This document shows positions 24,284-33,538 of a DNA stretch of 37,334 bases, one piece after another. The notes under the pieces are model-generated. The model searched no databases. It saw only the letters and a program-made list of their open reading frames with translations, and was not told where the DNA came from. Source of the stretch: Bacteroidota bacterium (GTDB taxonomy: Bacteria; Bacteroidota; Ignavibacteria; Kapaibacteriales; Kapaibacteriaceae); the NCBI GenBank assembly GCA_003488525.1, contig DNLG01000078.1, forward strand, positions 2,611-39,944, written 5' to 3'. The translations under genes were made by a program, and so were the position numbers. The first letter of the stretch is position 1. Every line of letters starts with the position of its first letter.

Positions 24284-26401
24284 TCAGTCGTTGAGGATCA
24301 TGAACTCGACGCGTCGGTTGCGGCGTCGGCCATCTTCTGTTGCGTTATCGTAGATAGGCTTTGACGCTCCATAAGCCATAACCGTCATGCGCTTTTCGTC
24401 GATGCCCTTTGCCACGAGATACTCCTTCACCGACGTCACGCGAAGACGCGACAGCTCCTTATTCGCCGCTGCGCTGCCGACGTTGTCTGTATGCCCGCCC
24501 AGCTCGACGGTGATCCGCGGCTTGTCCTTGAGAAACTGCACAAAACGGTCCAACTCGGCGAACGATTCCGGACGGATCGTTGCCATGCGGAACTCGAAGA
24601 ACAGGTTATTGAGCGTCACCACCTGATTCTTTACGATCGGTGCCAGGAAGAGATCCTTGTTGATCTCCGAATACTCCGAGAGCTTTCGCGTGTCCAGCTG
24701 ATCACTCACCGGATAGAAGCCGTCAAGCTCGGCGCGGAAACCATAGAGGTCGCCCACCGGAAGAACGATCGAGTAGGCGCCGTTGGTTGGTTCAGAGCGG
24801 GCAATGCCGACTTCTTTTCCCTTGGTCAGACTCTCGTAGGTGACGGCGGCGGCAAGGGGCTTTTTCGTAGCAGCAGTGAGTACTCGCCCACTGATAAGGG
24901 CCACGGGAAGGGGCTTGAGACCCTTTGCCAGCTTTATTCGATACAGATCCGAGCTTCCGTCTTCGGGACTTGCAGCGCTGAAGTATGCGTAGTCGGCCTT
25001 TGCCGGAATGGTAAAGTAGGCATCCCACGTCGGTGTATTGATCACAGGACCGACGTTCTTCGGCTCGCTCCAATTTGTCCAGGTGTCATCGAGGCGACGC
25101 GACATCCAGATGTCCATATCGCCGTATCCCTTGCGTCCATCAGTGGCGAAGAAGACCGTCGATCCGTCGGCAGCGATGAACGGAGATATCTCATTGCCCC
25201 ATGTATTGAGCGACGGACCGCAGTTGACCGGTTCGGTGAACATGCCATTGCTTTTGCGACGCGAGATGTAGAGGTCCTTCTGCCCGAGTCCGTCACTTCG
25301 CTGCACAGCCATCATCAGAATCATCCCCGTCGGATCGAGGCACAGCTCGGAGTATTCATCTTCATTGTAATACTTGTCGACCTTGACCTCCGTCGGGATA
25401 CTCCAGCCCCTATCTGTCATGTACGTCGCCGAAATGCCCGATCCCTTCGGGGCACCGTTGGAGTAGTAGGTGTTGCCAATGATCGCAGAGTTGCGATCGG
25501 GCGCTATGCTGACCAGAAAATTCGAACTGTAGTTGTTCAGCGGCGGGCCCTGGTTCTTTGCCGGACCCCACGTGCCATCGGGCTGAAGATCGGTGTACCA
25601 GATGTCTTCCGTTGCCGTATCGCCGATGTTATCACGGTGCGGATAGCGACCGAAATACAGGCGCTTGCCGTCTGCAGTGATCACCGGAGAGATGTCACCG
25701 CCCGTGCTGTTGACCTGCGGACCAAGACTCTCCGGCTCGCCGAGGACGATCTCATCCTCGATGATCCTGATGGAATCCTGTGCCTGGCGGATGTGCATTT
25801 CGTCGACCTCTACAACAACCTGAGGACCGACGATCAGGCCGATCTTGCTCCCGAAAATCGGAGGGGGCTGAAAGGCAAACAGCGTCGCACCGTTGAACAG
25901 AACGCTCATGCCCAGGCCGCGCTTGCGAACCGTGATGGTAAACCAGGTCTGCATCGGTGGCAGGCCCTCGAACGGCGTCCACGGCTGCACATCCGTCACG
26001 CTACCGTTGCGCAGCGAATACACACGGTAGCGACCGGAGCCGCTGATCAGCAGGGCGTTATGACTGAACCCTTCGCGCGCACCCCAGAAAAAACCGAACG
26101 CTGAATTCGTCGTCCCGGTGACCTGACGGAGCTTGAGCTCAACGTCGAAGTCCTTGCCGTAGTCCAAAAAGTACCCCACTTCGCTGAGCAGGTCAGATGT
26201 GGCCGAACGCTGGTCGATCCGATACACGCCGGAGACCACCGACGCACTGCGTCCCAGCGAGCCCCCTTCGATCCAGCCCCCCACGTTCTCGTCGAACGGA
26301 TCGTGGTACGCAACTGGCAATGGTTGGGCAAATGCGGCCGCAGCCGACATCACCAGTAGTGCCGGAAGAAGGAGGAATCTCTGTATGCGATGCGTGATCA
26401 T
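24284..26401 (-). CDS. PorE-like envelope protein: LamG-type, PD40 propeller, CRD and OmpA domains
   Basis: This 705-residue protein has a signal peptide ending in AFA-QP. Domains in order: a jelly-roll/LamG-like domain (about 30-205), PD40/WD40-like propeller repeats (about 230-490; for example SPVITADGKRLYFGRYP and SPFIAADGSTVFFATDGRKG), a carboxypeptidase-regulatory-like beta domain (about 495-590; VALISGRVLTAATKKPLAAAV), and a C-terminal OmpA peptidoglycan-binding domain (about 595-705; HTDNVGSAAANKELSRLR and RRRNRRVEF). Propeller plus CRD plus OmpA is the layout of PorE, which ties the type IX secretion machinery to peptidoglycan; PorE carries an N-terminal TPR and is a lipoprotein, whereas this protein has a jelly roll and no lipobox. 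I chose the ATG at 26401 for its signal peptide; the frame is open to 26479 only into speA. Confidence 0.88.
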   Translation of the reverse strand: MITHRIQRFLLLPALLVMSAAAAFAQPLPVAYHDPFDENVGGWIEGGSLGRSASVVSGVYRIDQRSATSDLLSEVGYFLDYGKDFDVELKLRQVTGTTNSAFGFFWGAREGFSHNALLISGSGRYRVYSLRNGSVTDVQPWTPFEGLPPMQTWFTITVRKRGLGMSVLFNGATLFAFQPPPIFGSKIGLIVGPQVVVEVDEMHIRQAQDSIRIIEDEIVLGEPESLGPQVNSTGGDISPVITADGKRLYFGRYPHRDNIGDTATEDIWYTDLQPDGTWGPAKNQGPPLNNYSSNFLVSIAPDRNSAIIGNTYYSNGAPKGSGISATYMTDRGWSIPTEVKVDKYYNEDEYSELCLDPTGMILMMAVQRSDGLGQKDLYISRRKSNGMFTEPVNCGPSLNTWGNEISPFIAADGSTVFFATDGRKGYGDMDIWMSRRLDDTWTNWSEPKNVGPVINTPTWDAYFTIPAKADYAYFSAASPEDGSSDLYRIKLAKGLKPLPVALISGRVLTAATKKPLAAAVTYESLTKGKEVGIARSEPTNGAYSIVLPVGDLYGFRAELDGFYPVSDQLDTRKLSEYSEINKDLFLAPIVKNQVVTLNNLFFEFRMATIRPESFAELDRFVQFLKDKPRITVELGGHTDNVGSAAANKELSRLRVTSVKEYLVAKGIDEKRMTVMAYGASKPIYDNATEDGRRRNRRVEFMILND

Positions 26402-26429
26402 GGGAATCCCGATGACGTTATCCGTCAAA

Positions 26430-28325
26430 CTAATCCTCGAGGTATGTGTACCCGTAAAGTCCGGAACGGTAGATCGCAAGGAACTCCTTCCCTTCCTGTA
26501 CGGTGATCTTCTTACTCTTGACCGACGCGCTCACCCATGCTTCCATCGTACGTACAAGTTTCTTGGCATCAAACTGCACATAGTCAAGAACGTCGGCCAC
26601 GGTCTCACCGTGAATGATCTGTTCGATTTCGTACTTATCACCACGAACCGTCACGTGCACCGCGTTCGTGTCGCCGAAAAGGTTGTGCAGATCGCCCAAG
26701 ATCTCCTGGTACGCCCCGACGAGGAAGACGGCAAGGTAATACTCCTGGCCCGTAACCAGCGGGTGCACCGGAAGCATAGACGTATAATCACGCGTTCCAA
26801 TGAAATGATCGACCTTGCCGTCCGAGTCGCAGGTAATGTCCTGCAACGTTGCCATGCGCGTAGGACGTTCCTGCAGGCGGTGGATCGGCATGATCGGGAA
26901 CAGCTGATCGATGGCCCACGAATCTGGCAGCGACTGGAACAGCGAGAAATTGCAGAAGTACTTATCGGCAAGAAGCTTCGGAAGGGATCGCAACTCTTCG
27001 GGAACAACCTTGAGCTCACCGGTCATTTCCGAGATACGCTGCGCTATGGTCCAGTAAAGCCGTTCGACCTGGGCGCGCGTGCGAATGTCGATCAGTCCCA
27101 GCGAAAATCGGTCGAGCGTTTCCTCCCGCAGCTGCTGCGCATCGTGCCAGGCCTCGAGCATGGTGCGGCTGTTGAGAGCCGTCATGATCTCGTGCAGCTC
27201 ACGAACCAGTTCGTGATCTTTCTTCGACACGCGGTCGCGAGAGCTCCATGTTGGCACGCTGGCCGTCTCAAGGACGTTGAAGACCAGCACCGAGTGATGC
27301 GCCGTCAGCGCACGGCCGGACTCGGTGATGATATGCGGATGCGGAAGAGAGGCCTTCCCTGCCGCGTCGGTAATGGCACTGATGGCATCGTTGGCGTACT
27401 CCTGAATCGAGTAGTTGATGCTTGAGGCAACGCTGCTGCGCGTACCGTCATAGTCGACGCCCAGGCCGCCGCCGATATCGACGAATTCAATCTGACAGCC
27501 CATGGCCATCAACTGGACGTAGAACTGCGAGACCTCGCTCAGTCCCTGCTTGATCTTGCGGATGTTCGTGATCTGCGATCCGAGGTGGAAGTGGATCAGC
27601 TTCATGCAGTCAAGCATGTCGCTGGCGCGGGCGTACTCGACCGCTTCGAGAAGTTCCGAAGCATTCAGACCAAACTTTGACTGGTCGCCCCCTGACTCTT
27701 CCCACTTGCCGCTACCGCTGGAGGCGAGCTTGATGCGGATACCGATATTGGGCCGCACTCCGACACGCTTCGACACCTCGTTGATCAGACGCAGCTCGTT
27801 GAGTTTCTCCACAACAAGAAAGATGCGCTTGCCCATCTTCTGCGCCAGCAGCGCAAGCTCGATGAACTCTTCGTCCTTGTAGCCGTTGCAGACGATCAGC
27901 GCTTCGCTGTTGTCCATGATCGCCAGCACGGCATGCAGTTCCGGCTTCGAACCGGCCTCGAGACCGATGTTGAACCGTTTTCCGTGGCGTACTAATTCTT
28001 CGACCACCGGACGCTGCTGGTTGACCTTGATCGGGTATACACTGTAGTACGTCCCGGTGAACTCGTACTCGGCGGCAGCCTTCTTGAAGCACTCGGAGAT
28101 CTTCTCGATGCGGTCATCGAGAATATCCGGGAAGCGCAGCAAGACCGGAGAGCTGACGTCACGCAGCAACAACTCATCGACCAATTCCTTCAGGTCGATC
28201 TGTGGCCCCTTGGTCTTGCGCGGGGCAGCCACCACGTGACCTTTGGAATTAATCCCAAAGTAGCCGATTCCCCAGCCGGGTACATTGTATACCTCGAGGG
28301 AGTCCTCAACGCGCCATTTGCGCAT
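26430..28325 (-). CDS. speA: Biosynthetic arginine decarboxylase
   Basis: This 631-residue pyridoxal-phosphate enzyme decarboxylates arginine to agmatine, the first step of putrescine and spermidine synthesis. The N-terminus (WRVEDSLEVYNVPGWGIGYFGIN) is typical of SpeA. The cofactor lysine is Lys100 in YYSVYPIKVNQ. Other family segments include GLEAGSKPEL, HFHLGSQI, FVDIGGGLGVDYDGT and ESGRALTAHHSVLVF. The C-terminal domain is complete and the length is normal for the family. I chose the ATG at 28325; upstream in-frame ATGs to 28451 would read into the divergent fur gene. No other polyamine genes are in the window. It may continue transcriptionally into the PorE-like gene 28 bp downstream. 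Confidence 0.96.
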   Translation of the reverse strand: MRKWRVEDSLEVYNVPGWGIGYFGINSKGHVVAAPRKTKGPQIDLKELVDELLLRDVSSPVLLRFPDILDDRIEKISECFKKAAAEYEFTGTYYSVYPIKVNQQRPVVEELVRHGKRFNIGLEAGSKPELHAVLAIMDNSEALIVCNGYKDEEFIELALLAQKMGKRIFLVVEKLNELRLINEVSKRVGVRPNIGIRIKLASSGSGKWEESGGDQSKFGLNASELLEAVEYARASDMLDCMKLIHFHLGSQITNIRKIKQGLSEVSQFYVQLMAMGCQIEFVDIGGGLGVDYDGTRSSVASSINYSIQEYANDAISAITDAAGKASLPHPHIITESGRALTAHHSVLVFNVLETASVPTWSSRDRVSKKDHELVRELHEIMTALNSRTMLEAWHDAQQLREETLDRFSLGLIDIRTRAQVERLYWTIAQRISEMTGELKVVPEELRSLPKLLADKYFCNFSLFQSLPDSWAIDQLFPIMPIHRLQERPTRMATLQDITCDSDGKVDHFIGTRDYTSMLPVHPLVTGQEYYLAVFLVGAYQEILGDLHNLFGDTNAVHVTVRGDKYEIEQIIHGETVADVLDYVQFDAKKLVRTMEAWVSASVKSKKITVQEGKEFLAIYRSGLYGYTYLED

Positions 28326-28360
28326 AGGCCCTGCTTGTTGTTTCGTGGAAAATGAAAGCG

Positions 28361-28368
28361 CAAAACTA
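28361..28368 (-). promoter_or_regulatory. Candidate -7 promoter element of speA
   Basis: The minus strand reads TAGTTTTG, an exact TAnnTTTG match, 35 bp upstream of the speA ATG. It lies back to back with the fur promoter in a 64-bp divergent intergenic region, so one regulator could affect both. Confidence 0.5.
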
Positions 28369-28369
28369 C

Positions 28370-28387
28370 GCACAAGTATATTTGTGC
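28370..28387. promoter_or_regulatory. Candidate operator: 18-bp palindrome at the fur promoter
   Basis: GCACAAGTATATTTGTGC is an 18-bp near-perfect palindrome in which eight of nine base pairs match. It covers the TATATTTG promoter-like element and ends two bases before the ATG of the Fur-family gene. Autoregulation by the encoded protein is the simplest reading. It does not match the classical E. coli Fur box closely. Confidence 0.5.
28377..28384 (+). promoter_or_regulatory. Candidate -7 promoter element of the fur-topA operon (leaderless)
   Basis: TATATTTG matches the TAnnTTTG consensus, with only five bases before the ATG at 28390, so the transcript probably starts at or within the first codon. 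It is embedded in the 18-bp palindrome described separately. Confidence 0.5.
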
Positions 28388-28389
28388 CC

Positions 28390-28857
28390 ATGCCTGTTTC
28401 CGCCGACAATGAATCCCTGAAAAAGCAGTTCGCAGAGTTCCTCAAGCGCAAGAAGTATCGCGGGACTCAGGAACGGTTCAATGTGATTGACCGCATCAGC
28501 GAGCTCGACCGGCATTTTAATGCCGACGAGCTCTACCTTTACATGAATGGAAGGGGCGATCGGATCTCCCGCGCGACCATTTATTCGACGCTGGACCTAC
28601 TGACCACCTGCGGTATCCTCATGAAGCATCGCTTTCAGGGGGGTAGCGCCCATTTCGAACTCGCCAGCCGCATGCCCGATCATGATCATCTGATCTGCGT
28701 CGAATGCGGCAGGATCGAGGAGTTTCGCGATGAACGGATCGACGAGATCCGAGACACGGTATCGGGGAAACTCGGGTTTCGCCCCATGGCTCATTCTCTA
28801 CAAATCTTCGCCACATGTCACGATCCACTGGCCTGTCCGCACAATACGCAGGAATAA
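28390..28857 (+). CDS. Fur-family metal/peroxide-responsive regulator
   Basis: This 155-residue protein is of the Fur/PerR/Zur family. The winged-helix domain (about 10-90) has the recognition-helix segment RISRATIYSTLDLLTTCGIL. The dimerisation and metal-binding domain has DHDHLICVECGRIEEF, with His98, His100, Cys103 and Cys106, and a second cysteine pair Cys143/Cys149. The two pairs are the usual structural zinc site. Whether it senses iron, peroxide, zinc or manganese cannot be decided from sequence. I chose the ATG at 28390 because it gives the standard length and follows a promoter-like element; the frame is open upstream into the speA leader. It lies 12 bp before topA and is probably cotranscribed with it. 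Confidence 0.93.
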   Translation: MPVSADNESLKKQFAEFLKRKKYRGTQERFNVIDRISELDRHFNADELYLYMNGRGDRISRATIYSTLDLLTTCGILMKHRFQGGSAHFELASRMPDHDHLICVECGRIEEFRDERIDEIRDTVSGKLGFRPMAHSLQIFATCHDPLACPHNTQE

Positions 28858-28869
28858 GGGCATAAACCC

Positions 28870-31308
28870 ATGAAAAACCTCGTAATCGTCGAATCTCCCT
28901 CAAAGGCCAAGACCATCCAGAAGTACCTTGGATCGGACTTCGAGGTCACCTCCTGCATGGGACACATTCGTGACCTGCCGGGCAACGACAAAGCCATTGA
29001 CATCGCCAATGACTTTCGGCCCGTGTATGAAGTCAACGAAGACAAGAAGAAACTTGTGCAGGAGCTCAAACGCCGCGCACGCCAGGCCGAGTATGTCTGG
29101 CTGGCGTCTGACGAAGACCGCGAAGGTGAGGCCATTGCATGGCACCTTTTCGAGGCGCTTGAACTTGATGCCGAGCACACGCGTCGGATCGTCTTTCACG
29201 AGATCACGAAACCGGCAATCCTGAAAGCGGTTGCCAACCCTCGCGGTATCGACGTCAACCTCGTCGATGCTCAGCAGGCGCGGCGCGTGCTCGACCGGCT
29301 GGTGGGCTATGGCCTGTCTCCCATCCTGTGGCGGAAGGTGCAGAAGAACCTATCGGCAGGACGCGTGCAGTCCGTCTCAGTGCGGCTGGTGGTAGAGCGC
29401 GAGCGCGAGATCCAGGCCTTTACGGCCAAAAGTCAGTTTCGGATCATCGCGGAGTTTGTCGAAAGTGGTCGCGGCTTCAAGGCCGAACTCCAGAAGCGAT
29501 TTGACACCGAGGAGCAGGCTCGTGAGTTCCTCGAGTCGTGCATCGGCGCAGACTTCACCGTCAGCAATCTCGAGGTCAAGCCCGCGAAACGGTCACCCTC
29601 AGCCCCTTTCACAACGTCTACTCTGCAGCAGGAAGCCAGTCGCAAGCTCGGCTACTCCCTGGTGCGCACGATGCGCCTTGCGCAGGACCTCTACGAGGCC
29701 GGACAGATCACCTACATGCGTACCGACTCGGTGAATCTCTCGGAGCTTGCCATTGAGGGGGCTCGGCAGGAAATCCTGTCGACATTCGGTGAGGCATACA
29801 GCCGACCGCACAATTACGTGACAAAGGTCGCTTCGGCACAGGAGGCCCACGAGGCGATCCGTCCGACGGACTTTTCGCGTCGCACGGCCGGTGCCACCGA
29901 CGCTCACGAGCGTCTGTATGATCTGATCTACAAGCGCACGCTGGCATCTCAGATGGCCGAAGCGCAGCTCGAGAGAACCGTGGTCACCATCTCGATCTCG
30001 ACGCGTCCTGACGAGCTGATCGCTACCGGAGAGGTCATCCGCTTTGATGGTTTCCTTCGCCTGTACCTTGAATCGACCGACGAGGAAGCCACCGACGAAG
30101 AATCATCGAAGATGCTTCCGCCTCTGAGTATTGGCGCGCGGCCATCGCTTACCCGCATGCTGGCGCGTGAACGGTTCGACCGGCCGCCGTCGCGATATAC
30201 AGAAGCGTCATTGGTGAAGAAGCTTGAGGAACTCGGCATCGGGCGACCATCGACGTATGCCCCGACGATCGCCAACGTTCAGGCGCGCAACTACGTGGTC
30301 AAGGAAGATCGCGACGGACGTCAGCGCGAGATCCGAGAGCTGCGCCTTGAACGCCAGATCGTCTCTCGCACGGTTGAGGTCGAGAACACCGGTGCAGAGC
30401 GCTCGAAGCTCTTCCCAACCGACATCGGCATGATTGTGACGGATTTTCTGGTAAAGCACTTTCAGGAGATCATGGACTACAACTTCACGGCCACCGTGGA
30501 GAAGCAGTTCGACGAGATCGCGCAGGGGAACGTGCGATGGACCGAGATGATCCGCTCGTTCTATGAGCCTTTTGAGAAGGACCTTGTAAGAACCAGCGAG
30601 ACAGCCGAGCGGCAGAGTGGAGAGCGGCTTCTCGGGGTCGACCCGGCCTCGGGTCGCAACGTCTATGTTCGCCTTGCGCGCTATGGCCCCATTGCGCAGA
30701 TCGGTGATGCTGACGATGAGAACAAGCGTCAGAAGGGGCTGCCGGGCAACGCCAGCATGGAGAGCATTACCCTCGAGCAGGCACTGGAGCTCTTTAAGTT
30801 TCCTCGCGTGATCGGTGCATACGAGGACTTCCCGATGGAGGTCAAACTTGGTCGGTTCGGTCCGTACATCGAGCACAACAAGGCCTTCTACAGTCTGTCC
30901 AAAGAGGACGATCCCTACACGATCGCCGGACCGCGTGGCATTGAGATCATTCTGGCACGACGTCAGAAGATCGCCGAGAACACCATCAAGGTCTTCGAAG
31001 AGGACGCGTCGGTGAAGATTCTCAAGGGGCGATGGGGTCCGTACATCGTTGTCGGACGGCAGAACGTGCGCATTCCCAAGGGAACAGAAGCATCGACACT
31101 GACGCTGGAAGACTGCCTGCAGCTTGCTCAGCAGCAGGAGCCCCCTGCAAAGACCAAGAAAGGCGCCAAGGCCAAGGCCGACGCAGCCGATACCGCCGCG
31201 GCGAAGAAACCGGCCGCGCGAAAGACGCCTGCCAAAAAGACGGCTGCCAAGACGGCTACAAAAAAGGCCGCGGCCAAGAAGACCGCGGCCAAATCGCCGA
31301 AGAAGTGA
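28870..31308 (+). CDS. topA: DNA topoisomerase I with a histone-H1-like tail
   Basis: This 812-residue type IA topoisomerase relaxes negative supercoils. The N-terminal Toprim domain starts MKNLVIVESPSKAKTIQKYLG (Glu8) and contains DEDREGEAIAWHL (81-93). The active-site tyrosine is Tyr282 in GQITYMRTDSVNLS. Instead of the Cys4 zinc ribbons of the E. coli enzyme, the C-terminus (about 590-770) has the zinc-free Toprim-associated repeats seen as KLGRFGPYIEHN and KGRWGPYIVVG. The last 40 residues are almost only Lys, Ala, Pro and Thr (KKTAAKTATKKAAAKKTAAK), like histone H1 tails, which should add non-specific DNA affinity. An AAGGG ribosome binding site precedes the ATG. Confidence 0.97.
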   Translation: MKNLVIVESPSKAKTIQKYLGSDFEVTSCMGHIRDLPGNDKAIDIANDFRPVYEVNEDKKKLVQELKRRARQAEYVWLASDEDREGEAIAWHLFEALELDAEHTRRIVFHEITKPAILKAVANPRGIDVNLVDAQQARRVLDRLVGYGLSPILWRKVQKNLSAGRVQSVSVRLVVEREREIQAFTAKSQFRIIAEFVESGRGFKAELQKRFDTEEQAREFLESCIGADFTVSNLEVKPAKRSPSAPFTTSTLQQEASRKLGYSLVRTMRLAQDLYEAGQITYMRTDSVNLSELAIEGARQEILSTFGEAYSRPHNYVTKVASAQEAHEAIRPTDFSRRTAGATDAHERLYDLIYKRTLASQMAEAQLERTVVTISISTRPDELIATGEVIRFDGFLRLYLESTDEEATDEESSKMLPPLSIGARPSLTRMLARERFDRPPSRYTEASLVKKLEELGIGRPSTYAPTIANVQARNYVVKEDRDGRQREIRELRLERQIVSRTVEVENTGAERSKLFPTDIGMIVTDFLVKHFQEIMDYNFTATVEKQFDEIAQGNVRWTEMIRSFYEPFEKDLVRTSETAERQSGERLLGVDPASGRNVYVRLARYGPIAQIGDADDENKRQKGLPGNASMESITLEQALELFKFPRVIGAYEDFPMEVKLGRFGPYIEHNKAFYSLSKEDDPYTIAGPRGIEIILARRQKIAENTIKVFEEDASVKILKGRWGPYIVVGRQNVRIPKGTEASTLTLEDCLQLAQQQEPPAKTKKGAKAKADAADTAAAKKPAARKTPAKKTAAKTATKKAAAKKTAAKSPKK

Positions 31309-31320
31309 GTGTTGTTCCTG

Positions 31321-31348
31321 TGGTGCCCGACCTTGGGGTCGGGCACCA
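31321..31348. terminator. Bidirectional hairpin between topA and glnN
   Basis: TGGTGCCCGACC and GGTCGGGCACCA form a perfect 12-bp stem around a TTGG loop. The hairpin lies 12 bp after the topA stop and 6 bp after the convergent glnN stop, where a shared terminator is expected. There is no T-run on either side, so it may act with Rho or as an mRNA 3'-end stabiliser. Confidence 0.7.
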
Positions 31349-31354
31349 TGGAGA

Positions 31355-33511
31355 TCACTTCACAAAGAGCATTTCCCGATACGACGGCAGTGGCCAGTGA
31401 TCGTAGGCCGCAAGGCGCTCGAGGGCATCCGCCGCTTGACGCACACGCCGCATGGCAGGAAGAACACTGTTCAGCATATGGTGTGCCTTGGAGTGCACGG
31501 TGTCTCCGCCTAGTTCGTTGTTCTGCGTGCGCAGCGCGGCAATGGCCAGCGCCAGTTCATTGGTCACTTCTGCCAGTTCCGCGGTGGCGCGGTCAATGGC
31601 AGGCAGCGAAACACCGGTAGAGGTCATCTCCCGCAGAGAGCGCATGGCACTTGGAAGGATCTGCGTCTGCGCGATCCATTCGGTTGTTTCTCCCTCGATG
31701 TTCACCGTCTTGAAGTACTGCTCGAACATCACTTCCTGGCGGGCCTCAAGTTCGCGGCTTGAAAGGACATTGTTGCTCGCAAAGAGCCCGGTGTTCTTCG
31801 GACTGACCAGCGTCTCGATGGCATCGATAGCGGTCTTGAGAGCCAGAAGCCCCCTACCGGCCGCTTCCTCGTGCCACTCGGACGAGTACCCGTCACCGTT
31901 GAAGAGGATCCGCTTGTGGGCGCTGTAGACTTCCTTGACCACATCGCTGAGTGCTGATTCGATGGCCTGACCTTTTTTCAGGCGCTTTTCGACGCGTGAG
32001 GAAAGGTCGTTGATCGCATCGGTGGCGATGACGTTGAGCACCGTGATCGGAAACGACACGGACTGCGATGAGCCGACGGCACGGAACTCAAACTTGTTGC
32101 CCGTGAAAGCAAACGGCGAGGTCCTGTTACGGTCACCCGTATGCTGTGGCAGTGCCGGCAGCACCTGCGTTCCTAGACCCAGAAAACCGGCCTTTTTCGA
32201 CGCTCCGCCCTTGCCAGAAACAATGCGGTCGAAGATGTCGGTGAGCTGCTCTCCGAGGAACATCGACATGATGGCAGGGGGCGCTTCATTGGCCCCAAGA
32301 CGATGGTCGTTCGAGGCAGATGCCACACAGGTACGAAGCAGATCCTGATGGTCATCGACGGCCTTGATCATGGCCGCACAGAAGAAGAGAAACTGCATGT
32401 TGTCCTGCGGCGTGTCACCGGGCTCAAGCAGGTTATGCCCCGTATCGGTGGACATGCTCCAGTTGACGTGCTTACCGGAGCCGTTCACGCCGGCAAAGGG
32501 CTTTTCATGAAGCAGGCAGACCATGCCGTACTTGCGGGCGGTGTTCTTGAACACCTGCATAAGAAGCTGTTGATGGTCCGCGGCGATATTGGCATGCTCG
32601 AAGATCGGTGCGATCTCAAACTGTCCCGGAGCAACCTCGTTGTGACGCGTCTTGACGGGAATTCCCAGCGCATAGAGCTGATGTTCTGCGTCGGTCATAA
32701 ACGTCAGCACGCGGTCGGGAATGGAGCCGAAGTAATGATCCTCCAGCTCCTGGCCCTTGGGCGGCTGGGCTCCGAAGAGCGTTCTACCCGACATCACCAG
32801 GTCAGGACGACGGAAGTAGAACTCCTCGTCGATCAGGAAGTACTCCTGCTCGGCACCCACCGTTGCCACCACGCGTTGTGACTCGTCGTCGCCAAACAGC
32901 CGAAGAGCTCGTAGCGCCGCCGTATTGACGCACTCCATGGAGCGCAGAAGAGGCGTCTTGTTATCAAGAGCTTCGCCGGTCCACGAGGCAAAAGCCGTCG
33001 GGATGCATAGCGTGGCGCCGTTGGAATGTCGCATGATGAACGCCGGCGAGGTCGGATCCCAGGCCGTATATCCGCGCGCTTCGAAGGTTGCGCGCAGACC
33101 ACCACTCGGCAACGATGACGCGTCAGGCTCACCCTGGATGAGCTCCTTGCCGGAGAACTGCGAAATAGCAGAACCGTCCGACGTAGGCGTTACGAATGAA
33201 TCATGTTTTTCGGCCGTCAAACCCGTCAGCGGCTGAAACCAGTGCGTATAGTGTGTGGCCCCCTTTTCCATCGCCCATGTCTTCATGGCCAGTGCTACCG
33301 TGTCCGCGATCGCCGGATCGAGCGTTGCTCCGCGCTCCGATGTAGCCAGCAGCGATTTCCAGACCGGCTTGCTCAGGCGCTGCCGCAACTCCTCCATCGT
33401 CAGCACATCGCTGGCAAAGACTTCGTTAACAACGTCGGACGGTGACGGAACATCAACGCCGTCCAAGCGCCAGTTACGCGCTACCGTTGAGACATCCACA
33501 TTGTTTGCCAT
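31355..33511 (-). CDS. glnN: Type III glutamine synthetase (GlnN)
   Basis: This 718-residue enzyme makes glutamine from glutamate, ammonia and ATP. Its length and motifs mark it as type III (GlnN), common in Bacteroidota and cyanobacteria, rather than the roughly 450-residue type I. Visible regions are [15 protein letters not shown] near 85-100, the metal/glutamate site [29 protein letters not shown], the nucleotide loop [16 protein letters not shown], and [22 protein letters not shown] strong GGGGGAGAG ribosome binding site precedes the ATG at 33511. It follows an lrp-type gene by 27 bp in the same direction, so the regulator may control nitrogen assimilation through this operon. Confidence 0.97.
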   Translation of the reverse strand: MANNVDVSTVARNWRLDGVDVPSPSDVVNEVFASDVLTMEELRQRLSKPVWKSLLATSERGATLDPAIADTVALAMKTWAMEKGATHYTHWFQPLTGLTAEKHDSFVTPTSDGSAISQFSGKELIQGEPDASSLPSGGLRATFEARGYTAWDPTSPAFIMRHSNGATLCIPTAFASWTGEALDNKTPLLRSMECVNTAALRALRLFGDDESQRVVATVGAEQEYFLIDEEFYFRRPDLVMSGRTLFGAQPPKGQELEDHYFGSIPDRVLTFMTDAEHQLYALGIPVKTRHNEVAPGQFEIAPIFEHANIAADHQQLLMQVFKNTARKYGMVCLLHEKPFAGVNGSGKHVNWSMSTDTGHNLLEPGDTPQDNMQFLFFCAAMIKAVDDHQDLLRTCVASASNDHRLGANEAPPAIMSMFLGEQLTDIFDRIVSGKGGASKKAGFLGLGTQVLPALPQHTGDRNRTSPFAFTGNKFEFRAVGSSQSVSFPITVLNVIATDAINDLSSRVEKRLKKGQAIESALSDVVKEVYSAHKRILFNGDGYSSEWHEEAAGRGLLALKTAIDAIETLVSPKNTGLFASNNVLSSRELEARQEVMFEQYFKTVNIEGETTEWIAQTQILPSAMRSLREMTSTGVSLPAIDRATAELAEVTNELALAIAALRTQNNELGGDTVHSKAHHMLNSVLPAMRRVRQAADALERLAAYDHWPLPSYREMLFVK

Positions 33512-33538
33512 GCTGGCTCTCCCCCAAGTGTAAAGAGT

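Noticed and set aside
23372..24364. 330-codon plus-strand open frame
   Set aside because: It is antisense to the T9SS cargo gene and crosses the cargo/PorE-like gene border. No domain or signal is seen.
24491..26104. 537-codon plus-strand open frame
   Set aside because: It is antisense to the PorE-like gene, whose OmpA, propeller and CRD domains are clearly recognisable. The plus-strand product is Arg/His-rich without any domain, a typical shadow of high-GC codon usage.
31321..31348. Insertion-sequence end or attachment site
   Set aside because: The inverted repeat lies exactly between two convergent stops with no transposase or direct repeats nearby, so a shared terminator is the better reading.
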